Positions 8,530-17,508 of a stretch of 64,000 nt of DNA are shown here, piece by piece. The notes beneath the pieces were generated by a model. It saw only the letters and a list, made by a program, of their open reading frames with translations. It was not told the DNA's origin and did not search any database. The stretch is taken from positions 2,666,001 through 2,730,000 of the forward strand of contig NZ_CP020105.1 of assembly GCF_002067135.1 (NCBI RefSeq). Reading direction: 5' to 3'. The DNA is from Spirosoma rigui. GTDB taxonomy: Bacteria > Bacteroidota > Bacteroidia > Cytophagales > Spirosomataceae. The position numbers and the translations under genes are program-made. Position 1 is the stretch's first letter. Each line of letters begins with the position of its first letter.

Positions 8530-9444
8530 ATGGCCGTTCACTTATTATCTTACCTCAAAGAACAGTTCACGCCGGGTGTCATTGATTTGCTCAGCCAGGA
8601 ATTGGGCGAGACGCCCACCGCTACCCTGAAAGCTGTAAACGGTGCCATACCGGTGCTGCTGGGTGGACTGACCCGCCGGGCTCAGGCGTCGGGTGGCGCG
8701 TCGTCAATCGTGGGACTGCTGTCAAAGGGTGATTACAGCCATACCCCGCTCGACGTGAGCCAGGTACTGGATGAACACCAGCAAACGGAAGAGACCGTAA
8801 CGGCAGCACGAGGTTTCCTGACGGCGATCTTTGGCGATAACCTGACCCGTACTAGCGAGCTGATCGGTACGTATAGCGGAACGAAGCCGCAGTCGTCCCT
8901 GACCATACTCGGCCTCGCCGGTGGCGTGCTGATGGGCGTGCTCGGCCGGCAGGAGCAGGAAAAAGGGTTGTCAGCCCACAATCTGTCGACGCTGCTGCTG
9001 GGGCAGGCTACCGAAATTCGGAAGGCGGTCCCGTCGGGGCTTGAAGGGGTCAGCAGTCTGCTGGGCTTCAACGAGCTACAGACGCCGGCCGGTCCGCAAA
9101 CCGAGGTGCAGGGGGCCGATAATTTCAGCGGTACGGTTATCAATCCAAATATTCCCAAAAGCCCGGAAGGTGACCGGCGGCTCGAAAACGTACGGTGGCT
9201 ACGCTGGGTGATGGTTGTGATTGCGGTTCTGGTGGCAGCTCTGATTATTCAGAAATGCAGCGAAAACCAGAACGGAACTGATGGCATAAGTACCGACTCG
9301 ACTGCACGGGTAGAGTCGAACGCGGTTGAAGATACGTCGGCAGCTACGCGTCGGAGCATTCAGGAGGCCCACGGCCAAACCGGCGATTCAACTGTACCGG
9401 GGGCGTTGGGGATCCGCGATTCGTCGGCTACAGATCGCCCATAA
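8530..9444 (+). CDS. DUF937 domain-containing membrane protein
   Basis: A 304-residue protein. Residues 1-190 match the DUF937 pattern: an N-terminal helix LLSYLKEQFTPGVIDLLSQELGE, then AVNGAIPVLLGGLTRRA and repeated small-residue helices around GLAGGVLMGVLGRQ. A single transmembrane helix follows at about residues 224-243 (WVMVVIAVLVAALIIQ), then a ~55-residue hydrophilic serine- and threonine-rich tail. In related Bacteroidota proteins the tail is replaced by an OmpA-type domain; here it is short and disordered. The function of DUF937 is not established. It is followed by a small lipoprotein gene. Confidence 0.85.
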   Translation: MAVHLLSYLKEQFTPGVIDLLSQELGETPTATLKAVNGAIPVLLGGLTRRAQASGGASSIVGLLSKGDYSHTPLDVSQVLDEHQQTEETVTAARGFLTAIFGDNLTRTSELIGTYSGTKPQSSLTILGLAGGVLMGVLGRQEQEKGLSAHNLSTLLLGQATEIRKAVPSGLEGVSSLLGFNELQTPAGPQTEVQGADNFSGTVINPNIPKSPEGDRRLENVRWLRWVMVVIAVLVAALIIQKCSENQNGTDGISTDSTARVESNAVEDTSAATRRSIQEAHGQTGDSTVPGALGIRDSSATDRP

Positions 9445-9510
9445 ATTAGAATGCTAAACCGATAGACCTGGTTCGTTGTTATACCCATGAACTCAACCAA
9501 TTGAAAAACA

Positions 9511-9774
9511 ATGATGAATAACACTCGAACCATGTTCCAGAACGGAATGCTGGCCGCTTTTCTTACCGTGACCAGCCTGACTCTCCTGAACTGCCAGGGT
9601 AGCAAGAAGGAAGAAAGTACCGAAACCTCAGCCACAACCGCCGACAGCTCATTCATGGGTCGTCAGGGCGATACCCTCAATTCGTCCGCGATGGATGCGC
9701 CCCAGCAAGCGCCTGCCGACAGCCAGCCGGGCGCGGTGGCACCAGCCCAGGTGAATGTGCGGGTGAAGAAATAA
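9511..9774 (+). CDS. Small hypothetical lipoprotein
   Basis: An 87-residue protein with an N-terminal hydrophobic segment and lipobox (SLTLLNC, Cys28). A short polar tail rich in Ser, Thr, Ala, Pro and Gln follows, with no recognisable domain. The length and composition resemble the many tiny anchored lipoproteins of Bacteroidota. ATG codons at 9511, 9514 and 9532 are all possible starts. It lies 66 bases after the DUF937 gene and before a hairpin terminator, so the two may share a transcript. Confidence 0.65.
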   Translation: MMNNTRTMFQNGMLAAFLTVTSLTLLNCQGSKKEESTETSATTADSSFMGRQGDTLNSSAMDAPQQAPADSQPGAVAPAQVNVRVKK

Positions 9775-9795
9775 GACCGCCTGGTTAGTCATCAG

Positions 9796-9840
9796 AGAGT
9801 CGGTAGGTAGGCGGTGATTGCCTAACTTGCCGACTCTTTT
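9796..9840 (+). terminator. Terminator after the small lipoprotein gene
   Basis: Outer arms AGAGTCGG (9796-9803) and its complement (9830-9837), with an inner TAGGC/GCCTA pairing, followed by TTTT. It ends 25 bases before the next ATG. Confidence 0.6.
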
Positions 9841-9864
9841 GACTCACCGACTTATTTACGGGTT

Positions 9865-10746
9865 ATGTTTGTTGACGCTATCGAGCGTATCGATCCTTTT
9901 ACCAGACCCCTGCACTCGATTGTCCGGCTATATGGCCACAATGAGATTATTCCCGGCAGCGCTACCCTGTTTTTTGTGAATGAGAATGGCTGTGCGGTTA
10001 CCTGCAAACACGTTGCCGAACTCATTACAAAAGCCGATACGATTTACCAGAACTACCGGAGCTTTCAGGGTGCCCGCCGGGACGTGCTGCGCGAAAAAGA
10101 TGCCGCTCACCGCATCAGCCAGCTCGAAGTAAAATTCAAGCTTCAGTCCGAAACGATCATCCGGGTCCAGAACTATTTCGTTGGCTGCAGCAATGATGCG
10201 AAGCTGACGGTCGACATGCACCCCACCCAGGATCTGGCACTGTTGCGGTTCGAAGGGTATGGCCCCTCGCTTTATCGATCATACGCTACGTTCCTGGGCG
10301 ACAGCAGCCGGGTTAAAGCGGGACGGAGCCTGTGCCGGCTGGGTTATCCCTTTCCTGAATTCACGAACTTCCGTTACAATTCCGCCACCGATGATATCGA
10401 ATGGACGACAACCGGGCGCAGTACGTCGCCCCGTTTCCCGATTGACGGTATCGTCACCCGGCTGCTTAGCGAAAACGGTGGTATCACGGGTATTGAAATG
10501 AGTACGCCCGGTTTACGCGGTCAGAGTGGCGGTCCACTGTTTGATACCAACGGTCTCATTTACGGCATGCAATCGGCCACGCGCCACCTGCATCTGGGTT
10601 TCGACATTGAAGACCGCGAAGTCCTGGTCAACGGCCGGAAGCGCAGCGTATCGAACTACCCTTTCCTCAACGTAGGACATTGTGTCCACGTGGATGTGAT
10701 CAAATCGTTTCTGCGGGAGAAAGGGGTGAAATACTACGAGGGTTAG
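9865..10746 (+). CDS. Trypsin-like serine peptidase without a signal peptide
   Basis: A 293-residue protein of the S1/trypsin-like peptidase fold. The catalytic triad can be read directly: His49 in TCKHVAEL, Asp123 in TQDLALLRF and Ser221 in LRGQSGGPLFD. The GQSGGP loop is typical of the family. No signal peptide or membrane segment is visible, so it is predicted to be cytoplasmic, unlike HtrA/DegP enzymes. There is no PDZ domain. The substrate is unknown; stress-related protein quality control or a role in a signalling or defence pathway is possible. Its stop overlaps the convergent thioesterase gene by four bases. Confidence 0.85.
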   Translation: MFVDAIERIDPFTRPLHSIVRLYGHNEIIPGSATLFFVNENGCAVTCKHVAELITKADTIYQNYRSFQGARRDVLREKDAAHRISQLEVKFKLQSETIIRVQNYFVGCSNDAKLTVDMHPTQDLALLRFEGYGPSLYRSYATFLGDSSRVKAGRSLCRLGYPFPEFTNFRYNSATDDIEWTTTGRSTSPRFPIDGIVTRLLSENGGITGIEMSTPGLRGQSGGPLFDTNGLIYGMQSATRHLHLGFDIEDREVLVNGRKRSVSNYPFLNVGHCVHVDVIKSFLREKGVKYYEG

Positions 10747-11159
10747 GCCGGCACGATGGCTACGGTGAGCCGGCTCACGCACACGAGTTTACCGCGTTCG
10801 TCGGTGATGCGCACGTCCCAGATGTGAGTAGTACGGCCCGTATGGATTGGTGTGCAGCGGCCGTAGACCCAGCCATCGCGCACGGAGCGGACGTGATTGG
10901 CGTTAATTTCCAGGCCAACGGCGCGCTGGGTGGCCGGGTTATCGAGGAGCATCCAGGACGCGGTACTGCCCAGCGATTCGGCCAGGACTACCGATGCGCC
11001 ACCGTGTAAAATCCCGAAGGGCTGATGCGTCCGGCCATCGACCGGCATCCGGGCTACCAGGTACCCTTCTCCAACGTCCGTAAATTCGATACCAAGGTGT
11101 TTAACGATAGAATCGGCGTGGGCAAAGGATAGATTGGCAAGGTCGAAACCAGCTTTCAT
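10743..11159 (-). CDS. menI: Hotdog-fold thioesterase, MenI/YdiI-like
   Basis: A 138-residue single hotdog-fold protein. The motif QPFGILHGGASVVLAES contains the family's HGG turn and catalytic glutamate, and VGLEINANHVRS is nearly the same as in E. coli YdiI (MenI), the 1,4-dihydroxy-2-naphthoyl-CoA thioesterase of menaquinone synthesis. Length also matches (136 in E. coli). Bacteroidota use menaquinone, so this role is plausible, but close relatives act on other acyl-CoAs and no men genes lie nearby. The gene overlaps the upstream convergent protease by four bases. Family is certain; the exact substrate is inferred. Confidence 0.85.
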   Translation of the reverse strand: MKAGFDLANLSFAHADSIVKHLGIEFTDVGEGYLVARMPVDGRTHQPFGILHGGASVVLAESLGSTASWMLLDNPATQRAVGLEINANHVRSVRDGWVYGRCTPIHTGRTTHIWDVRITDERGKLVCVSRLTVAIVPA

Positions 11160-11226
11160 AATGAGCAGCGTTTATGTAATTTTGCATCCAATTTGGTGAT
11201 TAATTGCTTATTGGCAACGTACAAGC

Positions 11227-11865
11227 TTGACACAAAAAACCATTTATTTGATTCGCCACGGCGAAACAGACTACAACCGGCGAGGTGTAGTACAGGGTAG
11301 TGGCGTTGATTCCGATCTCAATGAGATGGGGCAGGCGCAGGCGATGGCGTTTTTCCAGGCGTATCAGCACGTACCTTTTCATAAGGTGTATATATCCGGT
11401 CTGAAGCGCACCTACCAGACGGCCGAACCGTTTATTGAACTGGGCATTCCCCATGAGAAACTTACCGGTCTGAATGAGATCAGCTGGGGTGTCATGGAGG
11501 GAAAGGTGCCGGGAAACATCGATAACGAATACTACCGCAGTTTGATCGAGGCCTGGTCGTCGGGCAATACCGCTGTACCTACCGACGGGGGCGAGAGTCC
11601 CGAACAGGTCGTGGCCCGCCAGCGCGTTGCCATCGAGACCATTCTGGCGCAGCCTGACGAAACCCCCGTGCTGGTAGCCATGCACGGCCGCGCCATGCGG
11701 ATTCTGCTCTGCTGGCTCACCAACCGGCCCCTCGCCGAGATGGATCATTTCGAGCACAGCAACCTGTGTCTCTACAAACTCCGCTACGACTACGACACGC
11801 AGACGTTCGAGATCGAACTCGCTAACGACACCACACACCTGCTGTCGCTGGCCCTGGCCCAGTAA
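11227..11865 (+). CDS. Histidine phosphatase family protein (phosphoglycerate mutase-like)
   Basis: A 212-residue cytoplasmic enzyme of the histidine phosphatase superfamily. The N-terminus is TIYLIRHGETDYN, with the phospho-accepting His11 in RHG; a second histidine lies in VAMHGRAMRIL near residue 157, and the acid loop is LNEISWGVMEG. The size and motifs fit the cobC/gpmB-type branch acting on phosphorylated small molecules. Translation appears to start at TTG 11227, since no ATG or GTG lies closer to the conserved strand. It is transcribed divergently from the thioesterase gene and is followed by a long inverted repeat. Confidence 0.87.
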   Translation: MTQKTIYLIRHGETDYNRRGVVQGSGVDSDLNEMGQAQAMAFFQAYQHVPFHKVYISGLKRTYQTAEPFIELGIPHEKLTGLNEISWGVMEGKVPGNIDNEYYRSLIEAWSSGNTAVPTDGGESPEQVVARQRVAIETILAQPDETPVLVAMHGRAMRILLCWLTNRPLAEMDHFEHSNLCLYKLRYDYDTQTFEIELANDTTHLLSLALAQ

Positions 11866-11878
11866 TCGTCTTTCCGCG

Positions 11879-11941
11879 AGGTGGAATACTGCCGGTTGGT
11901 ACCTGAGGGTATGAACTCGTTCAACCGGCATTATTCCACCT
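11879..11941 (+). terminator. Long inverted repeat after the histidine phosphatase gene
   Basis: Arms 11879-11898 and 11922-11941 are complementary over 20 bases with one mismatch, with a 23-base loop. No clear T tract follows, so it could act as a terminator or as a processing or stability hairpin. Confidence 0.55.
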
Positions 11942-12037
11942 TCACTATTCTGTATTTTCCTTTCGTGTATAATTCCGTCCGCTCGTACGGTAGTTCCGTA
12001 TATTCGTTGTACATCATACAGAAGGTAGAGAACTGGA

Positions 12038-13135
12038 ATGGGTATTGCTAAGCAAAAAATATACTGGTTTTGTCAGCTGTTTGGCTGGACGCTCCTCATC
12101 ATGGTGGAGTATCTGGCTTACCTGGCCGAGCTTGGCTTCGATGCCGACACGCTGTACCTAGCCATTGTCAATATTTTTCTTGGTATTAGTCTGACCCACC
12201 TGTACCGGCTCATGATCCGGCGGTGGAACTGGGTCCGGTTGCCGTTTATTCAGCTGGCCCCGCGGGTGTTGTTTTCCGTGTTCGTACTAGCCCTGATCAT
12301 GACCCTCGTCAACCTGCCCATCGACCGGGTGATCGTGCCGCAGTACCTAGTCAACGAACCCTGGGTATTCATCGGGTATATTCTCACCTGGGGAAAAACC
12401 ATGCTGGCGTGGGTGCTCAGCTACACCGTTTACCACTACGTAGAACGGACACGGAATGCCGAAATCGAAAAGATTCTGCTCAAAACCAGCATCCGCGAAA
12501 CGGAAGCCAAAGTGCTACGGTCACAGTTGAACCCGCACTTCGTTTTCAACGCGCTCAACAGTATCCGGGCACTGGTCTATGAAAACCCCGACAAAGCGCA
12601 GCAGGGGATCACGCAGCTCTCCAATCTGCTGCGTAACTCGCTCCTTGCCGACCGGCGCAAAACGGTTGAACTGCGTGAGGAGATAAAAACGGTCGAGGAT
12701 TACCTGGCGCTCGAAAAGGTACGCTACGAAGAACGACTCAACTCCCGCATCGAACTCGACGCCCGAACGCTGTTCTGGCAGGTACCGCCCATGATGCTCC
12801 AGACCCTGGTCGAAAATGCCATCAAGCACGGTGTTTCTACCGCCGTGGGGGGTGGTTTTGTGGAGGTGAAGTCGACCGTAGTAGCTGACAAGCTTCACAT
12901 CATCATCCGGAATACCGGTGTCCTGGGCGACAAGGAGGCATCGGGTGGTTTCGGACTGGCCAATACCGCCCAACGGCTCGAACTGCTGTATGGGCCGGAT
13001 GCCAGCTTCGAGATTTTCCAGGAAGAGATGATTCACGACGGGCATCCCGTGGTGTGTGCCAGTATCAACATCCCCGCCCAGTCGGAGGGCCTGTTCCGGC
13101 GAAATGCTGACCTGAAAGCAATGACCGCCAAATAA
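12038..13135 (+). CDS. LytS-type sensor histidine kinase (His_kinase family)
   Basis: A 365-residue membrane kinase. About four hydrophobic helices occupy residues 10-30, 40-60, 72-95 and 108-132. A short coiled linker leads to the His_kinase (PF06580-type) domain, with the phospho-accepting His167 in QLNPHFVFNALNSIRAL. The ATP-binding N box is MMLQTLVENAIKHGV, and a G-rich loop GGFGLANTAQRLELLYG follows. This is the usual partner of LytTR response regulators, one of which begins 57 bases downstream. The membrane part has no recognised ligand domain, so the signal is unknown. Confidence 0.93.
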   Translation: MGIAKQKIYWFCQLFGWTLLIMVEYLAYLAELGFDADTLYLAIVNIFLGISLTHLYRLMIRRWNWVRLPFIQLAPRVLFSVFVLALIMTLVNLPIDRVIVPQYLVNEPWVFIGYILTWGKTMLAWVLSYTVYHYVERTRNAEIEKILLKTSIRETEAKVLRSQLNPHFVFNALNSIRALVYENPDKAQQGITQLSNLLRNSLLADRRKTVELREEIKTVEDYLALEKVRYEERLNSRIELDARTLFWQVPPMMLQTLVENAIKHGVSTAVGGGFVEVKSTVVADKLHIIIRNTGVLGDKEASGGFGLANTAQRLELLYGPDASFEIFQEEMIHDGHPVVCASINIPAQSEGLFRRNADLKAMTAK

Positions 13136-13191
13136 CAGACAGGCCAATTGCCGGCCCCTCATCCCTATTCCTTCAACGTTTCCCCGTTTCC

Positions 13192-13926
13192 ATGAAAACA
13201 CTGATTATTGACGACGAACGCCTGGCCCGCAACGAACTGCGCCGATTACTCGAAAACTTTCCTAAAATTCAGATCATTGGTGAGGCTGCCAACGCCGACG
13301 AAGCGCTGCCCATGATTGACGAACTGGAGCCCGAACTCCTGTTCCTCGATATTCAGATGCCCGGCAAAAACGGGTTTGAGCTGCTACAGTCAATCGAAGG
13401 CAAAGCCCCGGAAGTGATCTTTACAACGGCCTTCGACGAATATGCGATCAAAGCGTTTGAGTTCAATGCGCTCGATTATTTGCTCAAACCAGTTGAACTG
13501 GCCCGCCTGAGTGAGGCTATTCACCGGGTGGAGGAGGAGTTGCACACCCACGAAACGGGGGGCGTGTTGCCCGGCCCGGCTACGAAAACGCTGGGCGAAA
13601 ACGATCAGGTATTCGTGAAAGACGGGGAGAAGTGCTGGTTTGTCAAGCTGGGGAAAGTGCGGTTATTTGAGTCGATGGGTAACTACGTCCGGCTGTATTT
13701 TGACGACCAGAAGCCGCTGGTGCTGAAGTCGTTGAATGCCCTGGAAGACCGCCTGAATCCGGCTACGTTTTTCCGGGCCAACCGCAAGCACATCATCAAC
13801 CTGCAATGGATCGAAAAGATCGAACCCTGGTTTAGCGGTGGCCTGCTGGTGACCCTGCGCGGAGGAGACAAAATCGAAATAAGTCGTCGGCAGGCTATTC
13901 GGTTCAAAGATTTGCTAAGTTTGTAG
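13192..13926 (+). CDS. LytTR family response regulator
   Basis: A 244-residue response regulator. The receiver domain (1-120) begins KTLIIDDERLARNELRRLL, with the phospho-acceptor Asp53 in LLFLDIQMPGKNGFELL and the conserved Thr and Lys in IFTTAFDEYAIKAFEFNALDYLLKPV. A LytTR DNA-binding domain follows from about residue 140 (RLFESMGNYVRLYF...FFRANRKHIINLQWIEKIEPW). LytTR proteins bind short direct repeats in promoters. It is the second gene of the operon with the LytS-type kinase. Target genes cannot be read from the window. Confidence 0.95.
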   Translation: MKTLIIDDERLARNELRRLLENFPKIQIIGEAANADEALPMIDELEPELLFLDIQMPGKNGFELLQSIEGKAPEVIFTTAFDEYAIKAFEFNALDYLLKPVELARLSEAIHRVEEELHTHETGGVLPGPATKTLGENDQVFVKDGEKCWFVKLGKVRLFESMGNYVRLYFDDQKPLVLKSLNALEDRLNPATFFRANRKHIINLQWIEKIEPWFSGGLLVTLRGGDKIEISRRQAIRFKDLLSL

Positions 13927-14018
13927 TACCGGAAGGGTGGTCTTTATCAGATTGCTGTTACCGCCGTAGTACTGTTTGTACGGTGGACGTTCCCGGTAGC
14001 GTCCTCCGTCTCTTTTGC

Positions 14019-14810
14019 ATGAAGGCTCTCCTCAACTTAGTTCTTTTTGGTCTCATTCTCCTCATTTCGTCCTGTAATCAGACGCCTTCGGGACCGCCCG
14101 TTTTAGCGCGTCAGCAGTATACGCTGGCTGGAACCAACCGCTGCGATACGACAACGAATACGGGTGTGGACGTAAGCGTCACTTATTTTAAACTTCAGGA
14201 AGATACCGAAGGGGCCCGCAAGATCAATGACAGCCTGCAACAGCTGGCCGTTGGCAGCATTACTGGCTGGCTCGACAGTACGACCGTTGCCGAACACCCC
14301 GAAGCCCGTACCGATCTGGCGAAGGCCGCGTCTCTGTTTGCCGACGATTACAAGGTCATGACGAGCGATATGGGCGGTCTTGGTGGCTGCTGGGAGCTTA
14401 AAACAATGACCGATACGCTGTATGCCAGCGATGAAGCGCTGACCGTTCGGATGGAGACATTTGCCTACACGGGCGGGGCGCACCCTAATTCAAATCTGGC
14501 CTTTTACGTCTTCGATCGGAAAACAGGCCGGACATTGTCCCTGAATGATCTGGTGGCCGATACGACCGCGCTCCTGAAAGTAGTGGAACGTGCGTTTCGC
14601 AGCCAGCAACAACTCATGCCCCAGACCAACCTGGAAGAGCACGGTTATTTCCTGCGGGATGGCCGCTTTTTCCTGCCGGCTAATATTGGCATGGGTCGAA
14701 ACGGGATGGTTTTTTATTACAATCCCTACGAAATTGCCGCCTATGCCCTCGGTCCTATAGAGGTAACCGTACCGTATGATCAGCTGGATGGCATTTTGCG
14801 AACCGACTGA
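14019..14810 (+). CDS. DUF3298/DUF4163 domain lipoprotein (PdaC/RsiV-like)
   Basis: A 263-residue lipoprotein with a signal ending in LISSC (Cys19). The ATG at 14019 is the start that gives this signal; an upstream in-frame codon at 13983 does not. The N-terminal half fits DUF4163, and the segment TFAYTGGAHPNSNLAFYVFDRKTGRTLSLNDLV matches the DUF3298 core; NPYEIAAYALGPIEVTVPYDQL is its typical end. In RsiV and PdaC these domains bind lysozyme or lie beside peptidoglycan deacetylases. Here it is a stand-alone periplasm-facing lipoprotein after a two-component system, possibly an envelope-stress sensor. The PliI-like protein elsewhere in the window is another envelope protein with a possible lysozyme link. 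Confidence 0.82.
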   Translation: MKALLNLVLFGLILLISSCNQTPSGPPVLARQQYTLAGTNRCDTTTNTGVDVSVTYFKLQEDTEGARKINDSLQQLAVGSITGWLDSTTVAEHPEARTDLAKAASLFADDYKVMTSDMGGLGGCWELKTMTDTLYASDEALTVRMETFAYTGGAHPNSNLAFYVFDRKTGRTLSLNDLVADTTALLKVVERAFRSQQQLMPQTNLEEHGYFLRDGRFFLPANIGMGRNGMVFYYNPYEIAAYALGPIEVTVPYDQLDGILRTD

Positions 14811-14871
14811 TCTTTAATGTGCCCTGTATGTATGCCCGTCACCTGCCAGGCCGGGTTCGTTTAACGCTCGT

Positions 14872-16407
14872 ATGACAACGAAATGGATTATTCCGGTTGC
14901 GGTCAGCAGCCTGTTGTTGCTCCTCTTCTTTTGTTTTAAGGTTGCCCGCTTTCAAGCGTTGTATTACACATACAACGATATGTATATCTTTTTGCAGAGC
15001 TCATGCAGCTGGCTGGATGGCCGACCCCTGCTGTACGAAAATATCGGGGGCTACGACGACCGTATCCACAACAACTACGAGATGCTGCTGTGGGGGCCGC
15101 TGATCTACGTGTTTGGTGCCTACGGCGCTTTCGCCGTGCAAACCGGTCTTTCTATGCTGAGTTACGGGCTGTTGCTACGGTGGATGAACCGCCGGTTACC
15201 CGGCTGGTCGATGTGGCTGGTGCTGACAGTACTGCTGCTGGGGCCGGTCTGGTTCTGGTTCAACGACCACCCCGGCATCGGCTGGCATCCGGAGTTAACC
15301 TACTACCCGCTGTCGCTGCTGTTTCTTCTGGCGCTGTTGTCGTATCGCACCGGCTGGTTGTTGCTGACCGGTGCCCTGCTGGTGCTCGTGAAAGAAGATG
15401 GTGCGCTGCTGGCTGGCGCCCTTCACCTCGGATTTCTGAGTATACAGTATCTGACGGCTAATCCGAGTCGATCAATCTTCGGTATTCTGAGCAAACCTCG
15501 TTTCTGGATCGTGCTGGGCAGCTGGGCCGCGCTTTTTGTGCTGGGTATGCTGTTTCTATCGTATAAAAACAACACCGCCGAACCGGAACCACGGCTGCAG
15601 ATGGCGCTGGATGCCATTGGCAAAGGAATTCACGAGTCGGCTTTTATCAAAACCCACGCGCTGCTGCTACTGCAAACCTTTCTGTTGCTGCTGCCGTCTA
15701 TTGGTCTGTTGCTGTATGGCCTGTACCGGGTCAACTGGCGGCAGGCGGGCAGCGTATTGCTGGTGTACAGCGTAGCGCAGGTGGCCCTGTTATTCTCGAA
15801 CTGGGTACAGGGTGCTACGTACTACGGCACAAATCCCATGTTTGATCTGGTGTCCCTGACCTGGCCACCCCGCTTTGTCCTGGTTTATGCGTTTTCGGTC
15901 GTGTACCTGCTCACCGTCTGGTTTCTGTTCGGGCTGGGACAGGAGCGGCCCGCACCCCGCTGGCAAGTTGTTGGGGTAGGAGCGCTGCTGGTACTGATCC
16001 AGTTTCCGATTGTGCCTTTCGCCCGGGCTGACTTTCGGTTGCTGACCATCCTGCGCGACACGGCCACGCATCGCTTCGATCCACAGAAAGAACCGCTTTT
16101 GCCCACATCCGACGTCGCTGTGATTCAGCAACTGGCCAAGACCATTCCGGCGCGCTCGAACGTGTTTGTGTTCGACTACCTGATTCCCATTTTTCATAAG
16201 CACTACAACATCTGGCCAACCGAAAAACAATGGGAAGATGCGGATCTGGCCATCATTCCGAACAACGACTTTCAGAAACTAAGCGAGCGGCTGCCCCGGG
16301 TTATGAAACAGCCCTACCACGCTGTCAAACTGGATACGTATACGGTCTATGTAACCCCGGCCTATGAGCCGTATCTGGCGACTTCGCTCAGGCAGGCGGC
16401 CAAGTAG
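14872..16407 (+). CDS. Polytopic membrane protein, DUF2079-like
   Basis: A 511-residue integral membrane protein with about ten to twelve hydrophobic helices. The first periplasmic loop (YNDMYIFLQSSCSWLDGRPL) and the later pair HPELTYYPLSLLFLLALL ... LLVLVKEDGALLAGAL match the DUF2079 pattern, in which an F/W-H-P motif is followed by a K-E-D loop. DUF2079 proteins look like GT-C-fold glycosyltransferases that use lipid-linked sugars, but no activity is established. The soluble C-terminus (from about residue 415) resembles the domain closing such proteins. Start at ATG 14872, 61 bases after the DUF3298 gene. Family call moderate; function not known. Confidence 0.75.
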   Translation: MTTKWIIPVAVSSLLLLLFFCFKVARFQALYYTYNDMYIFLQSSCSWLDGRPLLYENIGGYDDRIHNNYEMLLWGPLIYVFGAYGAFAVQTGLSMLSYGLLLRWMNRRLPGWSMWLVLTVLLLGPVWFWFNDHPGIGWHPELTYYPLSLLFLLALLSYRTGWLLLTGALLVLVKEDGALLAGALHLGFLSIQYLTANPSRSIFGILSKPRFWIVLGSWAALFVLGMLFLSYKNNTAEPEPRLQMALDAIGKGIHESAFIKTHALLLLQTFLLLLPSIGLLLYGLYRVNWRQAGSVLLVYSVAQVALLFSNWVQGATYYGTNPMFDLVSLTWPPRFVLVYAFSVVYLLTVWFLFGLGQERPAPRWQVVGVGALLVLIQFPIVPFARADFRLLTILRDTATHRFDPQKEPLLPTSDVAVIQQLAKTIPARSNVFVFDYLIPIFHKHYNIWPTEKQWEDADLAIIPNNDFQKLSERLPRVMKQPYHAVKLDTYTVYVTPAYEPYLATSLRQAAK

Positions 16408-16455
16408 TGTGGTGAGGAAAAAGACTTGTTGATACCAACCCTTACGATACCTGCC

Positions 16456-17475
16456 ATGGCCTCCCGAAATTCGTTCCTGTTCAACCCAACGCAGAGTGGC
16501 GTTTTCTACTTTCTGGTGTTCGGTTTACTCATCTGGCTTGGTCTGTCGCTCTACGAAGCGCTCAACGGGCACTACTCCATTATCGGCAGCGTTGCGTCAT
16601 TCCTGGCGTTTTTTGTGGCCTTTCAAAGCTGGAAAGCCGCCGATGATGGGTCGCGTAAAGCGGACGAAGCCATTCGTCAGATTGAAAATATTGCTCAGGA
16701 AACCCATAAGCTGGCCCAGTCCAACTACGAAATTGATCAGCAGATCAGGAAAGCGGTCGTAACCATTTCGGATTCGACGCGTGAACTGTTCCGGGGATAC
16801 GGTCAGATATTGACCGAACTACAGGAGTTTATGGAACAGGCAACCAACAGCGAGTGCCTGTACATTATTTCCGACACGGCCGCTATCGGTAAATTCCCCG
16901 CCCACTACGATCCCAGTCTGCACAGTGCAGCGCCGGAGTTGGGCGCTCTCGCCGACCGGCTGCACGAGACGCTGTTGCAGCGCGTGCGCGACTCCCGCGA
17001 GTTTTACATGGCCACGCTCAGCGACGACGAAACCACGACGGATGGTCGCCATAACAACAGTCTCTACCAGCACTACCTGCTTCCGATCTGGCAAACGTTG
17101 CATCAGGAGCCTTTGCCCGAATCCCATTGGCAGGAGCATCTGGCTTTGCATCAGCAAACGATCCGTCAGATTCAGGATGCCTTCGATTTTTACGAAGGGC
17201 ATCAGGAGCAGCGGGCAAGTGGTATCGTGCCCTGCCATGAACTGACCAACCTGCCCTTTCAGGCCTACATTCGGGTTGACCTGGAACACCCCGAACCGTT
17301 CAAGGCAATCATTATCTTCGTAGGCCAGTACAATATGAACCGGATTCAGGACGCCCGCGCCATGATGACCGCCGATCCTGAACTGGTCCGTACCTTTATC
17401 AGTATGTTTGAGTCGCTCACGGGTCTGGACCAGGATCCGCGCTACCTGCAGTTGCGGGAGCGTCTGCCCGTCTGA
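16456..17475 (+). CDS. Hypothetical membrane-anchored coiled-coil protein
   Basis: A 339-residue protein of no family I recognise. Two hydrophobic helices lie at about residues 15-35 (VFYFLVFGLLIWLGLSLYEAL) and 42-60. A likely coiled coil follows (KADEAIRQIENIAQETHKLAQSNYEIDQQI), then a ~240-residue soluble domain with a Rossmann-like strand ECLYIISDTAAIGKF. The C-terminal AIIIFVGQYNM strand suggests an alpha/beta domain. The topology of two helices, coiled coil and cytoplasmic output domain resembles sensors or effectors. ATG 16456 is chosen over TTG 16426. It begins a three-gene run ending in a putative CE-clan protease. Confidence 0.7.
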   Translation: MASRNSFLFNPTQSGVFYFLVFGLLIWLGLSLYEALNGHYSIIGSVASFLAFFVAFQSWKAADDGSRKADEAIRQIENIAQETHKLAQSNYEIDQQIRKAVVTISDSTRELFRGYGQILTELQEFMEQATNSECLYIISDTAAIGKFPAHYDPSLHSAAPELGALADRLHETLLQRVRDSREFYMATLSDDETTTDGRHNNSLYQHYLLPIWQTLHQEPLPESHWQEHLALHQQTIRQIQDAFDFYEGHQEQRASGIVPCHELTNLPFQAYIRVDLEHPEPFKAIIIFVGQYNMNRIQDARAMMTADPELVRTFISMFESLTGLDQDPRYLQLRERLPV

Positions 17476-17508
17476 CCACTTAGTTTTGACTCCGCCATTT
17501 CTTATTCC

